Positions 34,771 through 44,147 are shown, numbered from the stretch's first letter. The stretch: 64,000 nt of DNA from Comamonas sp. 26 (GCF_002754475.1 NZ_PEFL01000001.1:1054001-1118000); one strand, 5' to 3'. The notes: generated from the sequence alone by a model not told the origin. Made by a program: numbers and translations.

Positions 34771-35229
34771 TCAAAATGGCGGGCTCTTGAAGAAATCCAG
34801 CGCCGCCCTGGCCGCAGCAAAGTTGCGTTCAATCTGCGCTTGCTGTTCTATGGCGGCTGCTTTGCTAGAGGCTTCTTTCTGCAGTTTTGAGTCTTTTTGA
34901 CCTCTGGCCTTTGTAATGATTGTGCTAGCAGCTATCGAAATGGAAGCGTTCTGGGCTGAGGACTGGCTCACTTGGGCTGGGAGTAACTGCCCCAGATCCA
35001 GCGCCGGGTTGAGCTGCCACAGGCAAGACACATAAGTCGCCATCGCCACTGCCGGGTCCCCGCGCTCAATACGCGCCATGGTCGGCTGAGAGATGCCGAG
35101 TTTGCTCGCCCACTGGGCCTGCGTCTCGCCCCGGCTTTTACGCTGGGCCACTATGCTTTGAGCAAGCTGTTCGATCTGCGCAAGGATGGCTGGCGGAAAG
35201 TCTGCGGGACTGGTGTTCTGGCGAGGCAT
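34771..35229 (-). CDS. XRE-family helix-turn-helix regulator
   Basis: 152 residues. The XRE domain is at about residues 25-80: RKSRGETQAQWASKLGISQPTMARIERGDP. The rest is a polar, Ala/Ser/Lys-rich tail with no known domain (residues 80-150). The tail contains an in-frame copy of a dispersed 12-mer (34924-34935). The domain resembles antitoxin-type HTH proteins, but no toxin gene is next to it, and it is divergent from a membrane protein gene. Target unknown. Confidence 0.8.
   Translation of the reverse strand: MPRQNTSPADFPPAILAQIEQLAQSIVAQRKSRGETQAQWASKLGISQPTMARIERGDPAVAMATYVSCLWQLNPALDLGQLLPAQVSQSSAQNASISIAASTIITKARGQKDSKLQKEASSKAAAIEQQAQIERNFAAARAALDFFKSPPF
34924..34935. repeat. Dispersed short repeat, copy inside the XRE gene
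   Basis: GCTAGCAGCTAT, identical to the copies at 29539 and 61080, here in frame in the non-conserved linker of the regulator, where it encodes part of SIAAST. Confidence 0.6.
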
Positions 35230-35349
35230 ATGCCAATGGTAGTGCTCCTGGAGGCTGGTACTGGGCTTGTCGATGCTGCTACTGACAATTTCCTACGACC
35301 AGACCAAGGCTGTAGTGCAAATATCGGCGAAGCACCCAGGAGAGCACCC

Positions 35350-35856
35350 ATGAAAATTTTGCACGCTGTTTTTATCGCCCTGCATTCTTTGATTGCCTTG
35401 TTGTTCGCGCTTGCCGCCGTGGCCCTGGTCTGGGTGGCGGCCAGCAAAGGCTGGCAGGTGATCCATGGCGGCATGGAGGGCAGTGTCACGCTGCACCTTG
35501 TCGAAGCGCTGGGCACGCTGGCCTCCGGCGTGGTGGCCTTGCAGATTGCCCAGACAGTCATGGAAGAAGAGGTGATGCGCGACGCCCATATCAGCGGTCC
35601 GACGCGGGTGCGCCGCTTTCTGTCGCGCTTCATGGTGGTGCTGGTGGTGGCCCTGGCGATAGAGGGACTGGTGGCCACCTTCAAGGCGCAGGAAGAGCCC
35701 GAGAAGCTGCTGTACTCAGCTGCCTTGCTGGTGTCAGTGGGTGTTCTGATGGGTGGCTGGGGCCTATTTGTGCACCTGAACCGCTCTGCCGAAGAGCTGG
35801 AGCCCGAAGCGATGGAGGATGCCAAGAGCGAGGACCACAAGGTGGACAAGGGCTGA
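35350..35856 (+). CDS. Predicted inner-membrane protein of unknown function
   Basis: 168 residues from ATG 35350, with AGGAG 7 nt upstream. About four hydrophobic segments: HAVFIALHSLIALLFALAAVA at the start, a central one, FMVVLVVALAIEGLVATF, and LLYSAALLVSVGVLMGGW. The C-terminal tail is acidic. The open frame extends to 35158, but that part overlaps the XRE gene on the other strand and is not protein-like. I recognise no family. It is convergent with the large helicase gene, with a terminator between them. Confidence 0.75.
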   Translation: MKILHAVFIALHSLIALLFALAAVALVWVAASKGWQVIHGGMEGSVTLHLVEALGTLASGVVALQIAQTVMEEEVMRDAHISGPTRVRRFLSRFMVVLVVALAIEGLVATFKAQEEPEKLLYSAALLVSVGVLMGGWGLFVHLNRSAEELEPEAMEDAKSEDHKVDKG

Positions 35857-35880
35857 AGCTGTTTGGGATGCCTGTCATGC

Positions 35881-35910
35881 AAAACGCCCTGAGGACTTCA
35901 GGGCGTTTTT
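35881..35910. terminator. Bidirectional terminator before the large helicase gene end
   Basis: ACGCCCTGA / TCAGGGCGT stem with loop GGACT, flanked by A-run and T-run on either side. Confidence 0.85.
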
Positions 35911-35924
35911 CTGCAAGCCTCCAA

Positions 35925-38900
35925 TTAGGCAGGCAACTGGTACAGCGTGCCGTTGAATCTGACTTCGGCGCTGTGGTGCAGCGCATCGAGCTGGCCCAGA
36001 ATCAGCTCGCGCACAGCAACGGTGACGGCATTCAGCCCCAGCATGCGCGCCACGGCCGCAGGCAGCTCGTCGCGCTGGCCGCCCAGACTGGACTGCAGCG
36101 CCTGCTTGATGGCCTGGCGCACTTCGGCAGGCGGCAGACAGTCGGGACGGCGCAGATTTGCCGAGCTGACGGCAGAGCGGTCGCGCACGCGCACCGTGCG
36201 GCCCGGCAGATCGAGAAAATCGGCTTCGGCGGTGATGGCGCCATCGGCCAGCAGCGATTGGCGGGCCGCATCCAGCGCATCGCGTACGCGGCTGCCCGCG
36301 CGTTGCAGACCCCAAAGAGTGCGCATGCGCGTGGTGAGCTCGTCGAAGTGAACCGGGCCTTCCTGCTCCACCACCTGCAGCACCAGTTGCGCCAGAAGCG
36401 AGGTCGGCAGGCTGTGCAGATCCTTGGAGGGCACATCCAGGCTGGCCTCGGCATAGGCGACTTCAGGCCTTGCCTGGTCGCTGTTGCTGGCATCTTTTGC
36501 GGGCTCGACGCGCTCTATCACTTCAATAGCTGCTGGCGCAGATGGAATCTGGGCTTGCGGCAGATTGGGTTCAAGGTTTTGCTGCGCGCGCTGAACGGCG
36601 GCCAGCACTTTTTCCGTCTCGGCGCGTGGCTGGCGAAACCAGTCGCAGCCCCAGATGCGCAGCAGGGTCCAGCCCTGACTCTCCAGCACCGACTGGCGCA
36701 GACGGTCACGGTCGCGGGCGGAGCGGCTGTGGTGGTAGCTCATGCCATCGCACTCAATACCCAGCAGATAGCGGCCCGGTTGCTCGGGGTCCACCACGGC
36801 AAGGTCGATAAAGAAGCCGGCAATCCCAAACTGCGTTTCGATCTGCAGGCCTAGGGGCGTGAGTTTCGCGGTCAGCGCCTCGTAAATATCTTCTTCCAGC
36901 GGTGATTCCAGATCGCGCCCGCTGATGCTCGCCACAGCCAGATTGCCGGTCGCTGCGTAGTTGAGGAAGACCTTGAGGGCGGCCACGCCCTTGCCTTTGC
37001 CGCGCTCCAGATCGATGTCATCGGCCGTGATGGACGAGAACACCTCGCAGCGCTGCTTGGCACGCGAGATCAGTACGTTCAAACGGCGCTCACCGCCATC
37101 GGCGCTCACCGGGCCAAAGCGCATGGGCAGATAGCCCTGAGCATTGCGCGCATAGGCCACCGAGATATAGATCACATCGCGCTCGTCGCCCTGTACGTTT
37201 TCCAGGTTCTTGATGAAGAAGGGTTCGTTGGGATGGGCGACAAAAAAGGACTCGGCCTCGGGCTGCTGGCGACGCAGCAGTTCCAGCTCGTCCTGAATGG
37301 CGACTTTTTGCTGCAGCGAGAACGCGGCCACGCCCAGACTGAGCTGAGGTGTTTGCAGTGCGTGCGCCATGATGGCGCGCGCAATGGTCTGCGCCTCGAT
37401 GCGGTTGACGCGCGTGCCGCCACTGTCAAATCGACCCTCTGGCAGATGGTGAAAACGCAGGCCCATGCCCGCGCGCGCCGTGTAGGGGCTGGGCACGATG
37501 AACAGACCGCTGTTGTAGAACTGCTGGTTGGACACTGCAATCAGCGACTGGTGGCGGCTGCGGTAATGCCAGCGCAGCATGAGCTGGGGCATGCCCTTGG
37601 CAAGGCACAGGCTCAGAATGCTTTCCACATCTGCGGCACCGGCGATGAGCTGTTCTTCGTCCTCGTCATCCAACTCGTCCTGCTCGCTGGTCATGCGTGA
37701 GAAAAAGCGCGTGGGCGGCAGCTGGCGGTCATCGCCCACCACCACCAGCTGCTTGCAGCGGGCAATGGCACCCAGCGCATCCACAGGCTCGATCTGGCTG
37801 GCCTCGTCAATGACCAGCAGGTCAAACTCGACCGCGCCGGGCTCCAGAAACTGGGCCACGGACAGCGGGCTCATCATGAATACGGGCTTGATGGCCTGCA
37901 CCGCCTCGCCCGCCAGCTTGAAGAGCTTGCGCAGCGGCATGTGGCCGCGCTTGCGGGCAATCTCGCCATTGATGACACCAAGTGGTCCTATGCCAGAGGC
38001 CGTGCGCGGTACCTGCTCGTAATGCGATAGCGCAGACTGGGCACGCGCCAGCTCAATGCGTTCGATATCCAGTGCGCGGAACTGGCGCACCTTCTGGCTG
38101 TGCTGGTCACCGTTGAAAGCCACCAGCGCAGGATGCGTCTGCGTGGCCTGGCGCAGCAGTGCTTCGTAATAGGCGCGCTCAAAGCTGGGCGACATGGCAT
38201 CCGGCGTGATGGCGTCCAGCTCCAACTGCTCGACCAACGGGGCCAGCCCCGAGGCGCGAGCCTGCTCGCGGGTGGCGTGGTATTGGGTCCAGTCCAGCAG
38301 GGCGGCGGGCTGGGCTATCCACTGTGCCAGTCGCGCATTCAGTGCGGTAAAAGCAATGCCGGATAGCGCTGGAGCACCAAAGGCTTCTGGCGTATCTAAC
38401 TGGTAATTGGAGAGCATGGCCGACGCTGCTTGCTCAAATCTTTGTAGCGATGCTGTCGCTGTTGCGGCCAGCTCCGCACAGTGCGCAGGCGATGGCAGCT
38501 GGGCATAAAGCTGACGGAAGGACTCGCTACGGCCTTGGCCGTCCGGGCCGCTCATCCAGCGCAGCACCGCCTGCAGCTGGCTCCAATCGCTTTGCTCGCC
38601 CAGCCAGAGCTGGCCAAAGGCGGCCGTTCCATCGGCGCTTTGCTGGGCCAGTGTCTGGCGCAGTCCTTGTGCCTGCAACAGCGCATCCAGCCACTGAATA
38701 CGCTCGGCCTTGGTTTTGGGGAGCGCCTCTTTGAGATGCGCCTTGACGCTGGCAACCGCCTGGCGGTAGCCGCCGTTGAAGAGGCGAAACAGTGAATCGC
38801 CATGGGCGGCAATGCTTTGGCGGGCGCTGTTCCAGTCCTGGTTCCAGGCTGACTCTGCAAAGCGGCTGCGCAGGCCTTGTGCCTGCTGGCTGAATTGCAG

Positions 38901-40766
38901 GCCCGTTTCCAGCAGCTTTTGCAACTGACCCAGGCCATGGCTCCAGATGGCACTGGCGACAGACTGCCTGTCTAGCGTGGGCGCAGAGGCCAGTTGCTGA
39001 GCCAGTGCAATCTGCTCTTCAATATCTTGAATGTTTTGCGGCGCTAGCGCATTCAGTGATTGCGCGAGCTGCTCACTATCTTGTAGCGTCTGCTGCAGCA
39101 AATTCTGCACAGCAGGTAGTTGCTGGGCAAAGCGTTCGGCATCCATTTTGAGCAGGGCGGGGTGGCAGACGCCGCGCCATGGATGTTGCTGAATGGGCAT
39201 GACCTTGCTGGCGGCCTGGCGCAGCGCCTGCACGGTTTGCTGGCGTGCAGAAAAGTCCGTGGGTGTCCAGTCCTGCGCACCTTGCAGCAAGTCGGGCAGG
39301 TGGGCAATTTGCACCGCATCGAGCTTGGCCAGCTGGCCCAGGATTTGATAAGGCGTCAGCGCGCAGGGCACCAGCGCCTGATGCATGACTTCGCTGTGCG
39401 CATTGAGCTGCTGCTGTACGTGGGTCAGCTCGTTGATGATCTGGTCGCGGTGCTCCACACGCGGGCGGCCCAGGTCACGCGTGGCCTTGAGTTCTTCGAG
39501 AACCTTGCGCTTGTTGGTGTGGTGGCTGTGCAGTTCCAAGCAGGCGGGGCCAAGGCCCACGGCTTTCAGGCGGCGGTTCACTACCTCTAGCGCCGCCATT
39601 TTTTCGGAGATGAACAGCACCTTCTTGCCATCGGCAATCGCGGCGGCAATCACGTTGGTGATGGTCTGGGACTTGCCGGTGCCAGGTGGCCCTTGAATGA
39701 CGAGATTCTCGCCACGGCGCACGGCTTCGATGGCCAGCGATTGTGAGCTGTCTGCATCCACCACATGGCGCTGGCTGACGACGGGAATCAATTCGTCCAC
39801 ATCGGCATCTTCGGGAAAAATTTCGCCGCGGGCCTCAAAGCCATCCTGCAGCGCAGAGGCAATCAGCGCCTGCTGATCCAGTCGCTTATCTTGCGGCCAG
39901 GTGCTCGCGTCCAGGTCGCGGTACATGAGGAACTTGGCAAAACTGAAAAAGCCCAGCGTCATCGCATCGGGCAAGACCTGCCAGCCCGGCTGGGCAGCCG
40001 CCATGCTGCTGACCTGCGCCAGATAGGCGACAGGGTCAAAGTCATCGCCGACCTTGAATTCAGGCAACTCCAGACCAAAGTCTGCCTTGAGTTTGGCAGC
40101 AAGCGAAAGGTTTTCGGCCGCATCTTCCTGCAGCCAGCCCAAGGTAAAGCGCTCGGCAGCGCTTTTGCGTTCCAGTGCCACAGGCAGCAAAATCAATGGC
40201 GCAAAGCGCGGCTTGTCGGGCGCATTGCGGTCAAACCATTGCAGGTGACCAAGGGCCAGAAACAGGATGTTGACGCCTTGCTCTTCCACAAAGGTGCGGG
40301 CATCGGAATGCATGTCCAGCAAGCGGCGCTGCAGCTTTTCGCTGTTCAGGCGCGTCTGCAGCTTCAGGTCGCGGTGGCGTTGCGCCACGCCGCGCTCGTC
40401 GCGTTCTGCACAGGCATCGTCTTCGGGCTGGGGCAGGGCGGGATGCGGTGCTTCGGCGGCTTCCTGCGCAGTCTCATCGGTCTTGCTCGGCACAAAGCTC
40501 ATGGCCTTGCCATCCGTCACCAGCAGGCGGTAAATCTCGGGCGTCAGCTCATCGGCAAAGTGCAGCAGCTTGGCTGTGGCGGCCTGCGGCAGGCTCAGCA
40601 GCCGGTTGCGTGTGGATAGGTCCAGCAGCGACTGGCGGCTTTTTTCCAGCTGTAGGGCGATGGGGGAGGAGGGCAAGGCGACTGCAGCTGGCACAGCGGC
40701 GAAGGCATCGCCAGAAGCGCTGCCTTCCGAGCCAGAGGCTGCGCTTGAATTCTCGTTGGCGGACAT
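35925..40766 (-). CDS. Large SF1 helicase-nuclease with DUF4011, Vsr-like nuclease and DUF3320 domains
   Basis: 1613 residues, by far the largest gene here. Order: DUF4011-like N-terminus (SRQSLLDLSTRNRLLSLP, residues 43-60), SF1 helicase with Walker A GPPGTGKS at 359-366, Walker B VIDEAS near 985, and later motifs VQGDERDVIYIS and RLNVLISRAKQ; then a Vsr/DUF559-like nuclease near 1320-1390 (IDLAVVDP, GIECDG, YHHSRSARDRDRLRQ, RIWGCDWF), and a C-terminal DUF3320 region (about 1440-1600). It probably translocates on nucleic acid and cuts it. Proteins of this architecture occur in some antiphage contexts, but this gene stands among ordinary genes. It contains a dispersed repeat at 36526 in a linker. 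Confidence 0.85.
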   Translation of the reverse strand: MSANENSSAASGSEGSASGDAFAAVPAAVALPSSPIALQLEKSRQSLLDLSTRNRLLSLPQAATAKLLHFADELTPEIYRLLVTDGKAMSFVPSKTDETAQEAAEAPHPALPQPEDDACAERDERGVAQRHRDLKLQTRLNSEKLQRRLLDMHSDARTFVEEQGVNILFLALGHLQWFDRNAPDKPRFAPLILLPVALERKSAAERFTLGWLQEDAAENLSLAAKLKADFGLELPEFKVGDDFDPVAYLAQVSSMAAAQPGWQVLPDAMTLGFFSFAKFLMYRDLDASTWPQDKRLDQQALIASALQDGFEARGEIFPEDADVDELIPVVSQRHVVDADSSQSLAIEAVRRGENLVIQGPPGTGKSQTITNVIAAAIADGKKVLFISEKMAALEVVNRRLKAVGLGPACLELHSHHTNKRKVLEELKATRDLGRPRVEHRDQIINELTHVQQQLNAHSEVMHQALVPCALTPYQILGQLAKLDAVQIAHLPDLLQGAQDWTPTDFSARQQTVQALRQAASKVMPIQQHPWRGVCHPALLKMDAERFAQQLPAVQNLLQQTLQDSEQLAQSLNALAPQNIQDIEEQIALAQQLASAPTLDRQSVASAIWSHGLGQLQKLLETGLQFSQQAQGLRSRFAESAWNQDWNSARQSIAAHGDSLFRLFNGGYRQAVASVKAHLKEALPKTKAERIQWLDALLQAQGLRQTLAQQSADGTAAFGQLWLGEQSDWSQLQAVLRWMSGPDGQGRSESFRQLYAQLPSPAHCAELAATATASLQRFEQAASAMLSNYQLDTPEAFGAPALSGIAFTALNARLAQWIAQPAALLDWTQYHATREQARASGLAPLVEQLELDAITPDAMSPSFERAYYEALLRQATQTHPALVAFNGDQHSQKVRQFRALDIERIELARAQSALSHYEQVPRTASGIGPLGVINGEIARKRGHMPLRKLFKLAGEAVQAIKPVFMMSPLSVAQFLEPGAVEFDLLVIDEASQIEPVDALGAIARCKQLVVVGDDRQLPPTRFFSRMTSEQDELDDEDEEQLIAGAADVESILSLCLAKGMPQLMLRWHYRSRHQSLIAVSNQQFYNSGLFIVPSPYTARAGMGLRFHHLPEGRFDSGGTRVNRIEAQTIARAIMAHALQTPQLSLGVAAFSLQQKVAIQDELELLRRQQPEAESFFVAHPNEPFFIKNLENVQGDERDVIYISVAYARNAQGYLPMRFGPVSADGGERRLNVLISRAKQRCEVFSSITADDIDLERGKGKGVAALKVFLNYAATGNLAVASISGRDLESPLEEDIYEALTAKLTPLGLQIETQFGIAGFFIDLAVVDPEQPGRYLLGIECDGMSYHHSRSARDRDRLRQSVLESQGWTLLRIWGCDWFRQPRAETEKVLAAVQRAQQNLEPNLPQAQIPSAPAAIEVIERVEPAKDASNSDQARPEVAYAEASLDVPSKDLHSLPTSLLAQLVLQVVEQEGPVHFDELTTRMRTLWGLQRAGSRVRDALDAARQSLLADGAITAEADFLDLPGRTVRVRDRSAVSSANLRRPDCLPPAEVRQAIKQALQSSLGGQRDELPAAVARMLGLNAVTVAVRELILGQLDALHHSAEVRFNGTLYQLPA
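36526..36539. repeat. Dispersed short repeat, variant inside helicase gene
   Basis: ATAGCTGCTGGCGC, one mismatch from the ATAGCTGCTAGCG form. It encodes part of a linker (residues around APAAIEVI) between the nuclease and DUF3320 regions. Confidence 0.45.
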
Positions 40767-40921
40767 GGGTTTCCCAGATCAATCAGTTGGCACTGACTGT
40801 ACTGGGAAAAGTGTATGGCTCCAGTGCTGTGCAGCTTGGGGCCTCCAGTACAAAGTACCTTTGGAGCTGCTAGGACGGGCATTCCAAAGTGGTTTGCATG
40901 AGCGAACCAATGACCTTCCAA

Positions 40922-41374
40922 TCAGAACTTCCAGCCCAATTCAGCACTGACAAACCCAGAGCAGTAGCTGCAGGTTTTGGGGCTTAGGCGGCCGGTAATT
41001 TCGATGTGCTCTGTGACACGCCAACGAATGAGCGCACCACCAGCGAATTCGACGGGGTTTTGGTAGTTGGTTCGAATGCCTGCAAACAAGCCTGCATCGA
41101 AGCTGCCGACGGAAAGGGGTGAATACTCTGCAATGGCATAGGTGCTCCACTTGCTGAGACTGTTTTTGTAGAAGCCCGCCTGAATGGAGAAGTCACTGCC
41201 AAAGTCTCTTCTAAGACCAAGACCTGGGTTGGTTTCATTCCATTTTTGGCCATGCGCTCTTTCGGAGAAGTGATGGCTGAACGTATGCAGATTGAGAGAC
41301 CAACTCTCCTCAGCGTGAAGCGCCGAGCAGAAGATCAACAGAGATGACTCCACAAACACTTTAGGGCATTTCAT
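40922..41374 (-). CDS. Predicted outer-membrane beta-barrel protein, unknown
   Basis: 150 residues. A Sec signal peptide ends near SALHA (residue 20), followed by alternating polar and aromatic stretches (LNLHTFSHHF, FSIQAGFYKNSLSKWSTYAIAEY, LGWKF at the end) with a C-terminal aromatic residue. This is the pattern of a small beta-barrel of PagP-like or lipid-modifying type, but I do not recognise the family. Base composition is lower in GC than neighbours. It follows the helicase start region (same strand, 155 bp apart) and may be acquired DNA. Confidence 0.55.
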   Translation of the reverse strand: MKCPKVFVESSLLIFCSALHAEESWSLNLHTFSHHFSERAHGQKWNETNPGLGLRRDFGSDFSIQAGFYKNSLSKWSTYAIAEYSPLSVGSFDAGLFAGIRTNYQNPVEFAGGALIRWRVTEHIEITGRLSPKTCSYCSGFVSAELGWKF

Positions 41375-41526
41375 CGATTTTCAGCGCTTAGGCTGCCTTG
41401 TTGAGAAATCAGCTTGGTTCGTCTAAGTCCAGCTTATCGATGAACAATTTTGTAAAGTTACAAATGAATCCCGCGAGGATGTAATCAAATGTCTTTATCT
41501 GGGGTGGCTCTCTGAGGAACGGCAAC

Positions 41527-41552
41527 AAAAAAGCCGCATTGCTGCGGCTTTT
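41527..41552 (-). terminator. Terminator of the DEAD-box helicase gene
   Basis: AAAAGCCGCA / TGCGGCTTTT stem with loop TTGC, 22 nt beyond the minus-strand stop. Confidence 0.85.
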
Positions 41553-41573
41553 GGTTTGAATGCGATGCCAGAT

Positions 41574-42878
41574 TTAGATTTTTCCGTCGCTGTTGCTGTT
41601 GACAGGTAAAAGTCCTGCAGCGCGCAGCTTGTCTTTCTTGCTGGGTCTGCGGCCTTTGATGCCGCCGTTGCCGTCTTGCGCGACGGGAGGTGGCGGCACT
41701 TCTTCGGTGGGCTCGAAACCTTCAATCTGTTCCAGTGCAATGTCTAGCTGGTTGCGTTTGCAGATCAGCTCCCAGTGTGCAGTTTCTGCGGGTGGAACAA
41801 AAGTGATAGCGGCACCCGCATGTCCGGCGCGGCCTGTGCGGCCAATACGGTGAATATAGTCGGCGGGAGAGCGTGGCAGGTCGTAGTTGATGACCGTAGG
41901 CAGCTGCGCAATATCAATGCCGCGCGAGGCCAGATCGGTGGTAATCAGCAGCTGCCAGCGCTTGGACTTGAACTGCTCGAGTACATCCTTGCGGGCACCT
42001 TGGCTCATGTCGCCATGGAAGGTGGTGGCGAAGATGCCGGCCTTGTACAGCTTGTCTGCCAGCATTTCTGCAGTGTGGCGCTTGGCGACAAAGACCAGCG
42101 CGCGTTCCCATTCGGGTTGGCCTTCGCCATCTTTGACCAGTTTGCGCAGCAGCTGGGTACGGCTAGGGCTGTCCACGGCAATCGCGCGCTGGGTGATGTT
42201 TTCGGGGCTGGCCGAGTGTTCGGCAGTGCTGTCGGCATCGACCTGCACGCGCACGGGGTCGTGCAGCAGCTGAGTAGCCAGGGCTTCCACGTTCTGTGGG
42301 AAGGTGGCAGAGAACAGCAGGGTCTGACGCTTGGCGGGCAGCAGGGCCAGCACGCGGTTGAGTTCTTCGGCAAAGCCTTGATCCAGCAGGCGGTCGGCCT
42401 CGTCCAGCACCAAGTGCTGCACTGCATTCAGGCGCACGGCGTTGCTGCTGACCAGATCGAGCAGTCGGCCGGGTGTGGCGACCAGAAAGTCGGCGCTGCC
42501 GCGCATCTGCATCATTTGCGGGTTGATGGATACGCCGCCGTAAACCACGCGGCTGCGGGGCTGATCTTGCAGTTTGCGTGTCAGGTCGCTCAGGCTTTCA
42601 TGCACCTGCTGAGCCAGCTCGCGTGTGGGCACGAGGATTAGGGTGGCCAGTGGGCGTACAAAGCCGGTGTGGTTGCGCTTTTGCGCCATCCAGCCTTGCA
42701 GCAGCGGCATCAGGTAAGCCATAGTCTTGCCCGAGCCCGTGGGCGCACAGGCCCAGAGGTCACGCCCGGCCAGTACGGCGGGGATGGCCTGGGTCTGGAT
42801 CGGCGTTGCGTTGTGCAGGCCCAGGTCCTGGGCAGCATTCAAAAGCTCGGCACGCAGGCCTAGAGGGGCAAAAGACAT
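41574..42878 (-). CDS. DEAD-box RNA helicase, RhlE type
   Basis: 434 residues from ATG 42878. All core motifs are intact: Q motif NATPIQTQAIPAVL, motif I APTGSGKTMAYL, DEAD in VLDEADRLLD, SAT in LFSATFPQNVEALA, and the last motif YIHRIGRTGRAGHAG. The basic tail (GRRPSKKDKLRAAG) is common in RhlE. It unwinds short RNA duplexes in ribosome biogenesis or RNA decay. The upstream frame reaches 43142 but overlaps the divergent oxidoreductase gene and is not conserved-looking. The ribosome-binding site is weak. Confidence 0.92.
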   Translation of the reverse strand: MSFAPLGLRAELLNAAQDLGLHNATPIQTQAIPAVLAGRDLWACAPTGSGKTMAYLMPLLQGWMAQKRNHTGFVRPLATLILVPTRELAQQVHESLSDLTRKLQDQPRSRVVYGGVSINPQMMQMRGSADFLVATPGRLLDLVSSNAVRLNAVQHLVLDEADRLLDQGFAEELNRVLALLPAKRQTLLFSATFPQNVEALATQLLHDPVRVQVDADSTAEHSASPENITQRAIAVDSPSRTQLLRKLVKDGEGQPEWERALVFVAKRHTAEMLADKLYKAGIFATTFHGDMSQGARKDVLEQFKSKRWQLLITTDLASRGIDIAQLPTVINYDLPRSPADYIHRIGRTGRAGHAGAAITFVPPAETAHWELICKRNQLDIALEQIEGFEPTEEVPPPPVAQDGNGGIKGRRPSKKDKLRAAGLLPVNSNSDGKI

Positions 42879-43001
42879 AGAGGCAGGATGAAAAGAATCA
42901 ATAGCAGTGTGCAGGAGGCGCATTGTGCGGGAATTACCGCGTCGCAGCAGGGCGCAGGGACAAGCTACAGTCATTCCATTCAAGAAACAAGGAGCAAAAA
43001 C

Positions 43002-43997
43002 ATGAGCCAGGCCATGCATCAAGCCATCGTGATTAACGAGTACGGCGGCCCAGAGGTGCTGAAGATTGCCTCTGTAGCTTCGCAGGCTCTGGCGGCTGGT
43101 CAGGTCCGCGTGCAGCACACACGCATTGGTGTGAATTTTCACGATGTCTATGTGCGCTCAGGCTTGTACAAGACGCTGGCGCTGCCGGGCACGCCCGGTA
43201 TCGAGGCTGTGGGCGTGGTCGCTGAAGTCGGCGAGGGCGTGAGCCGCTTCAAAGTGGGTGACCGGGTTTGTTATATCTCTGCGGCCTATGCCATTTACGC
43301 GGCAGAGCGCGTGATTGCGGCCGATGAGCTGATTGCCGTGCCCGATGATTTGAGCGATGCACTGGTGGCATCCAGCTTGCTGCGCGGGCTAACGGCTGAT
43401 GTGCTGCTGCACCGCGTAGCCCATGTGGGGCAGGGCACGCGCATTCTGGTGCAGGCTGCGGGCGGCGGCATGGGACAGATTTTGAGTCAGTGGGCCACGC
43501 GCCAGGGCGCGATGGTGATAGGGACGGCGGGCAGCGATGCCACGGCGAAGAAGGCCGATCAGGTCGGTTGTGTCGAGGTGATTCGCTACCGGGGTGAGGG
43601 CGCTGAGGATGTGGCGGAGCGCGTGCTGGAGCTGACGCATGGCGAAGGCGTGGATGTGGTTTATGACGCGGTGGGCAAGGTCAGCTTTGATGGCTCGCTG
43701 GCCAGTTTGAACATTGGCGGGCAGCTGGTGATATATGGGCAATCGTCTGGCCCGGTGCCTGCGCTGGAGATTGCGCGGCTTGCGGCCAAGTCAAACAGCG
43801 TGAGTCGGCCCATGGTTTTCCATTTTGTGAAAAAGCCTGCCGAGCGCGAAGCCATGGCCGAGCGCGTGTTTGAGGCGCTGCGTAAAAAGCATTTTCGCAT
43901 GGGCGTACCTCAGGAGTTTGCGCTGGCAGATGCCGCAGCAGCCCACCGCGCACTGGAGGCGCATGGCGCGGTTCAGCCTATCTTGCTGGTGCCGTAA
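43002..43997 (+). CDS. NADPH:quinone oxidoreductase, zeta-crystallin-like
   Basis: 331 residues from ATG 43002, with AAGGAG 7 nt upstream. MDR superfamily: N-terminal HQAIVINEYGGPEVLKI, the stretch TRIGVNFHDVYVRSG, and the NADPH-binding LVQAAGGGMGQILSQWA. There is no zinc-binding Cys cluster, as expected for the QOR group. It reduces quinones or enones with NADPH. It is divergent from the DEAD-box gene and has no obvious operon partner. Confidence 0.88.
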   Translation: MSQAMHQAIVINEYGGPEVLKIASVASQALAAGQVRVQHTRIGVNFHDVYVRSGLYKTLALPGTPGIEAVGVVAEVGEGVSRFKVGDRVCYISAAYAIYAAERVIAADELIAVPDDLSDALVASSLLRGLTADVLLHRVAHVGQGTRILVQAAGGGMGQILSQWATRQGAMVIGTAGSDATAKKADQVGCVEVIRYRGEGAEDVAERVLELTHGEGVDVVYDAVGKVSFDGSLASLNIGGQLVIYGQSSGPVPALEIARLAAKSNSVSRPMVFHFVKKPAEREAMAERVFEALRKKHFRMGVPQEFALADAAAAHRALEAHGAVQPILLVP

Positions 43998-44009
43998 GCA
44001 AGCTAGGTT

Positions 44010-44034
44010 GCTATGAAATAGGAAGCTGCTTGCG
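44010..44034. repeat. Dispersed short repeat, variant after quinone oxidoreductase gene
   Basis: A 25-nt unit beginning GCTATGAAATAGGAAGC and ending TGCTTGCG; its right half matches the ATAGCTGCTAGCG family, and the left half gives the partly complementary GCTAT arm. A second half-unit (GGTAGCTGCTTC) lies at 44090-44101. Confidence 0.45.
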
Positions 44035-44147
44035 ACCTATGTATATTGATTTTCTGCTCGAATCAGTCTGAAGAGCGCTGTTTACAGGCGGTAGCTGCTT
44101 CTATTTTGTATAGCGACTGGCTGCGGCTTGATCAAGTAAAAGAAAAA

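Noticed and set aside
34771..35229. XRE protein as antitoxin of a toxin pair
   Set aside because: No small toxin-like gene adjoins it; the divergent neighbour is a membrane protein with no toxin features.
35158..35349. N-terminal extension of the membrane protein gene
   Set aside because: It overlaps the XRE gene start; ATG 35350 has a good ribosome-binding site and begins a membrane helix.
35925..43000. The helicase region as a phage defence island
   Set aside because: Only one gene has a defence-like layout; the neighbours are a DEAD-box helicase, a quinone oxidoreductase and catabolic genes, with no integrase or toxin-antitoxin genes.
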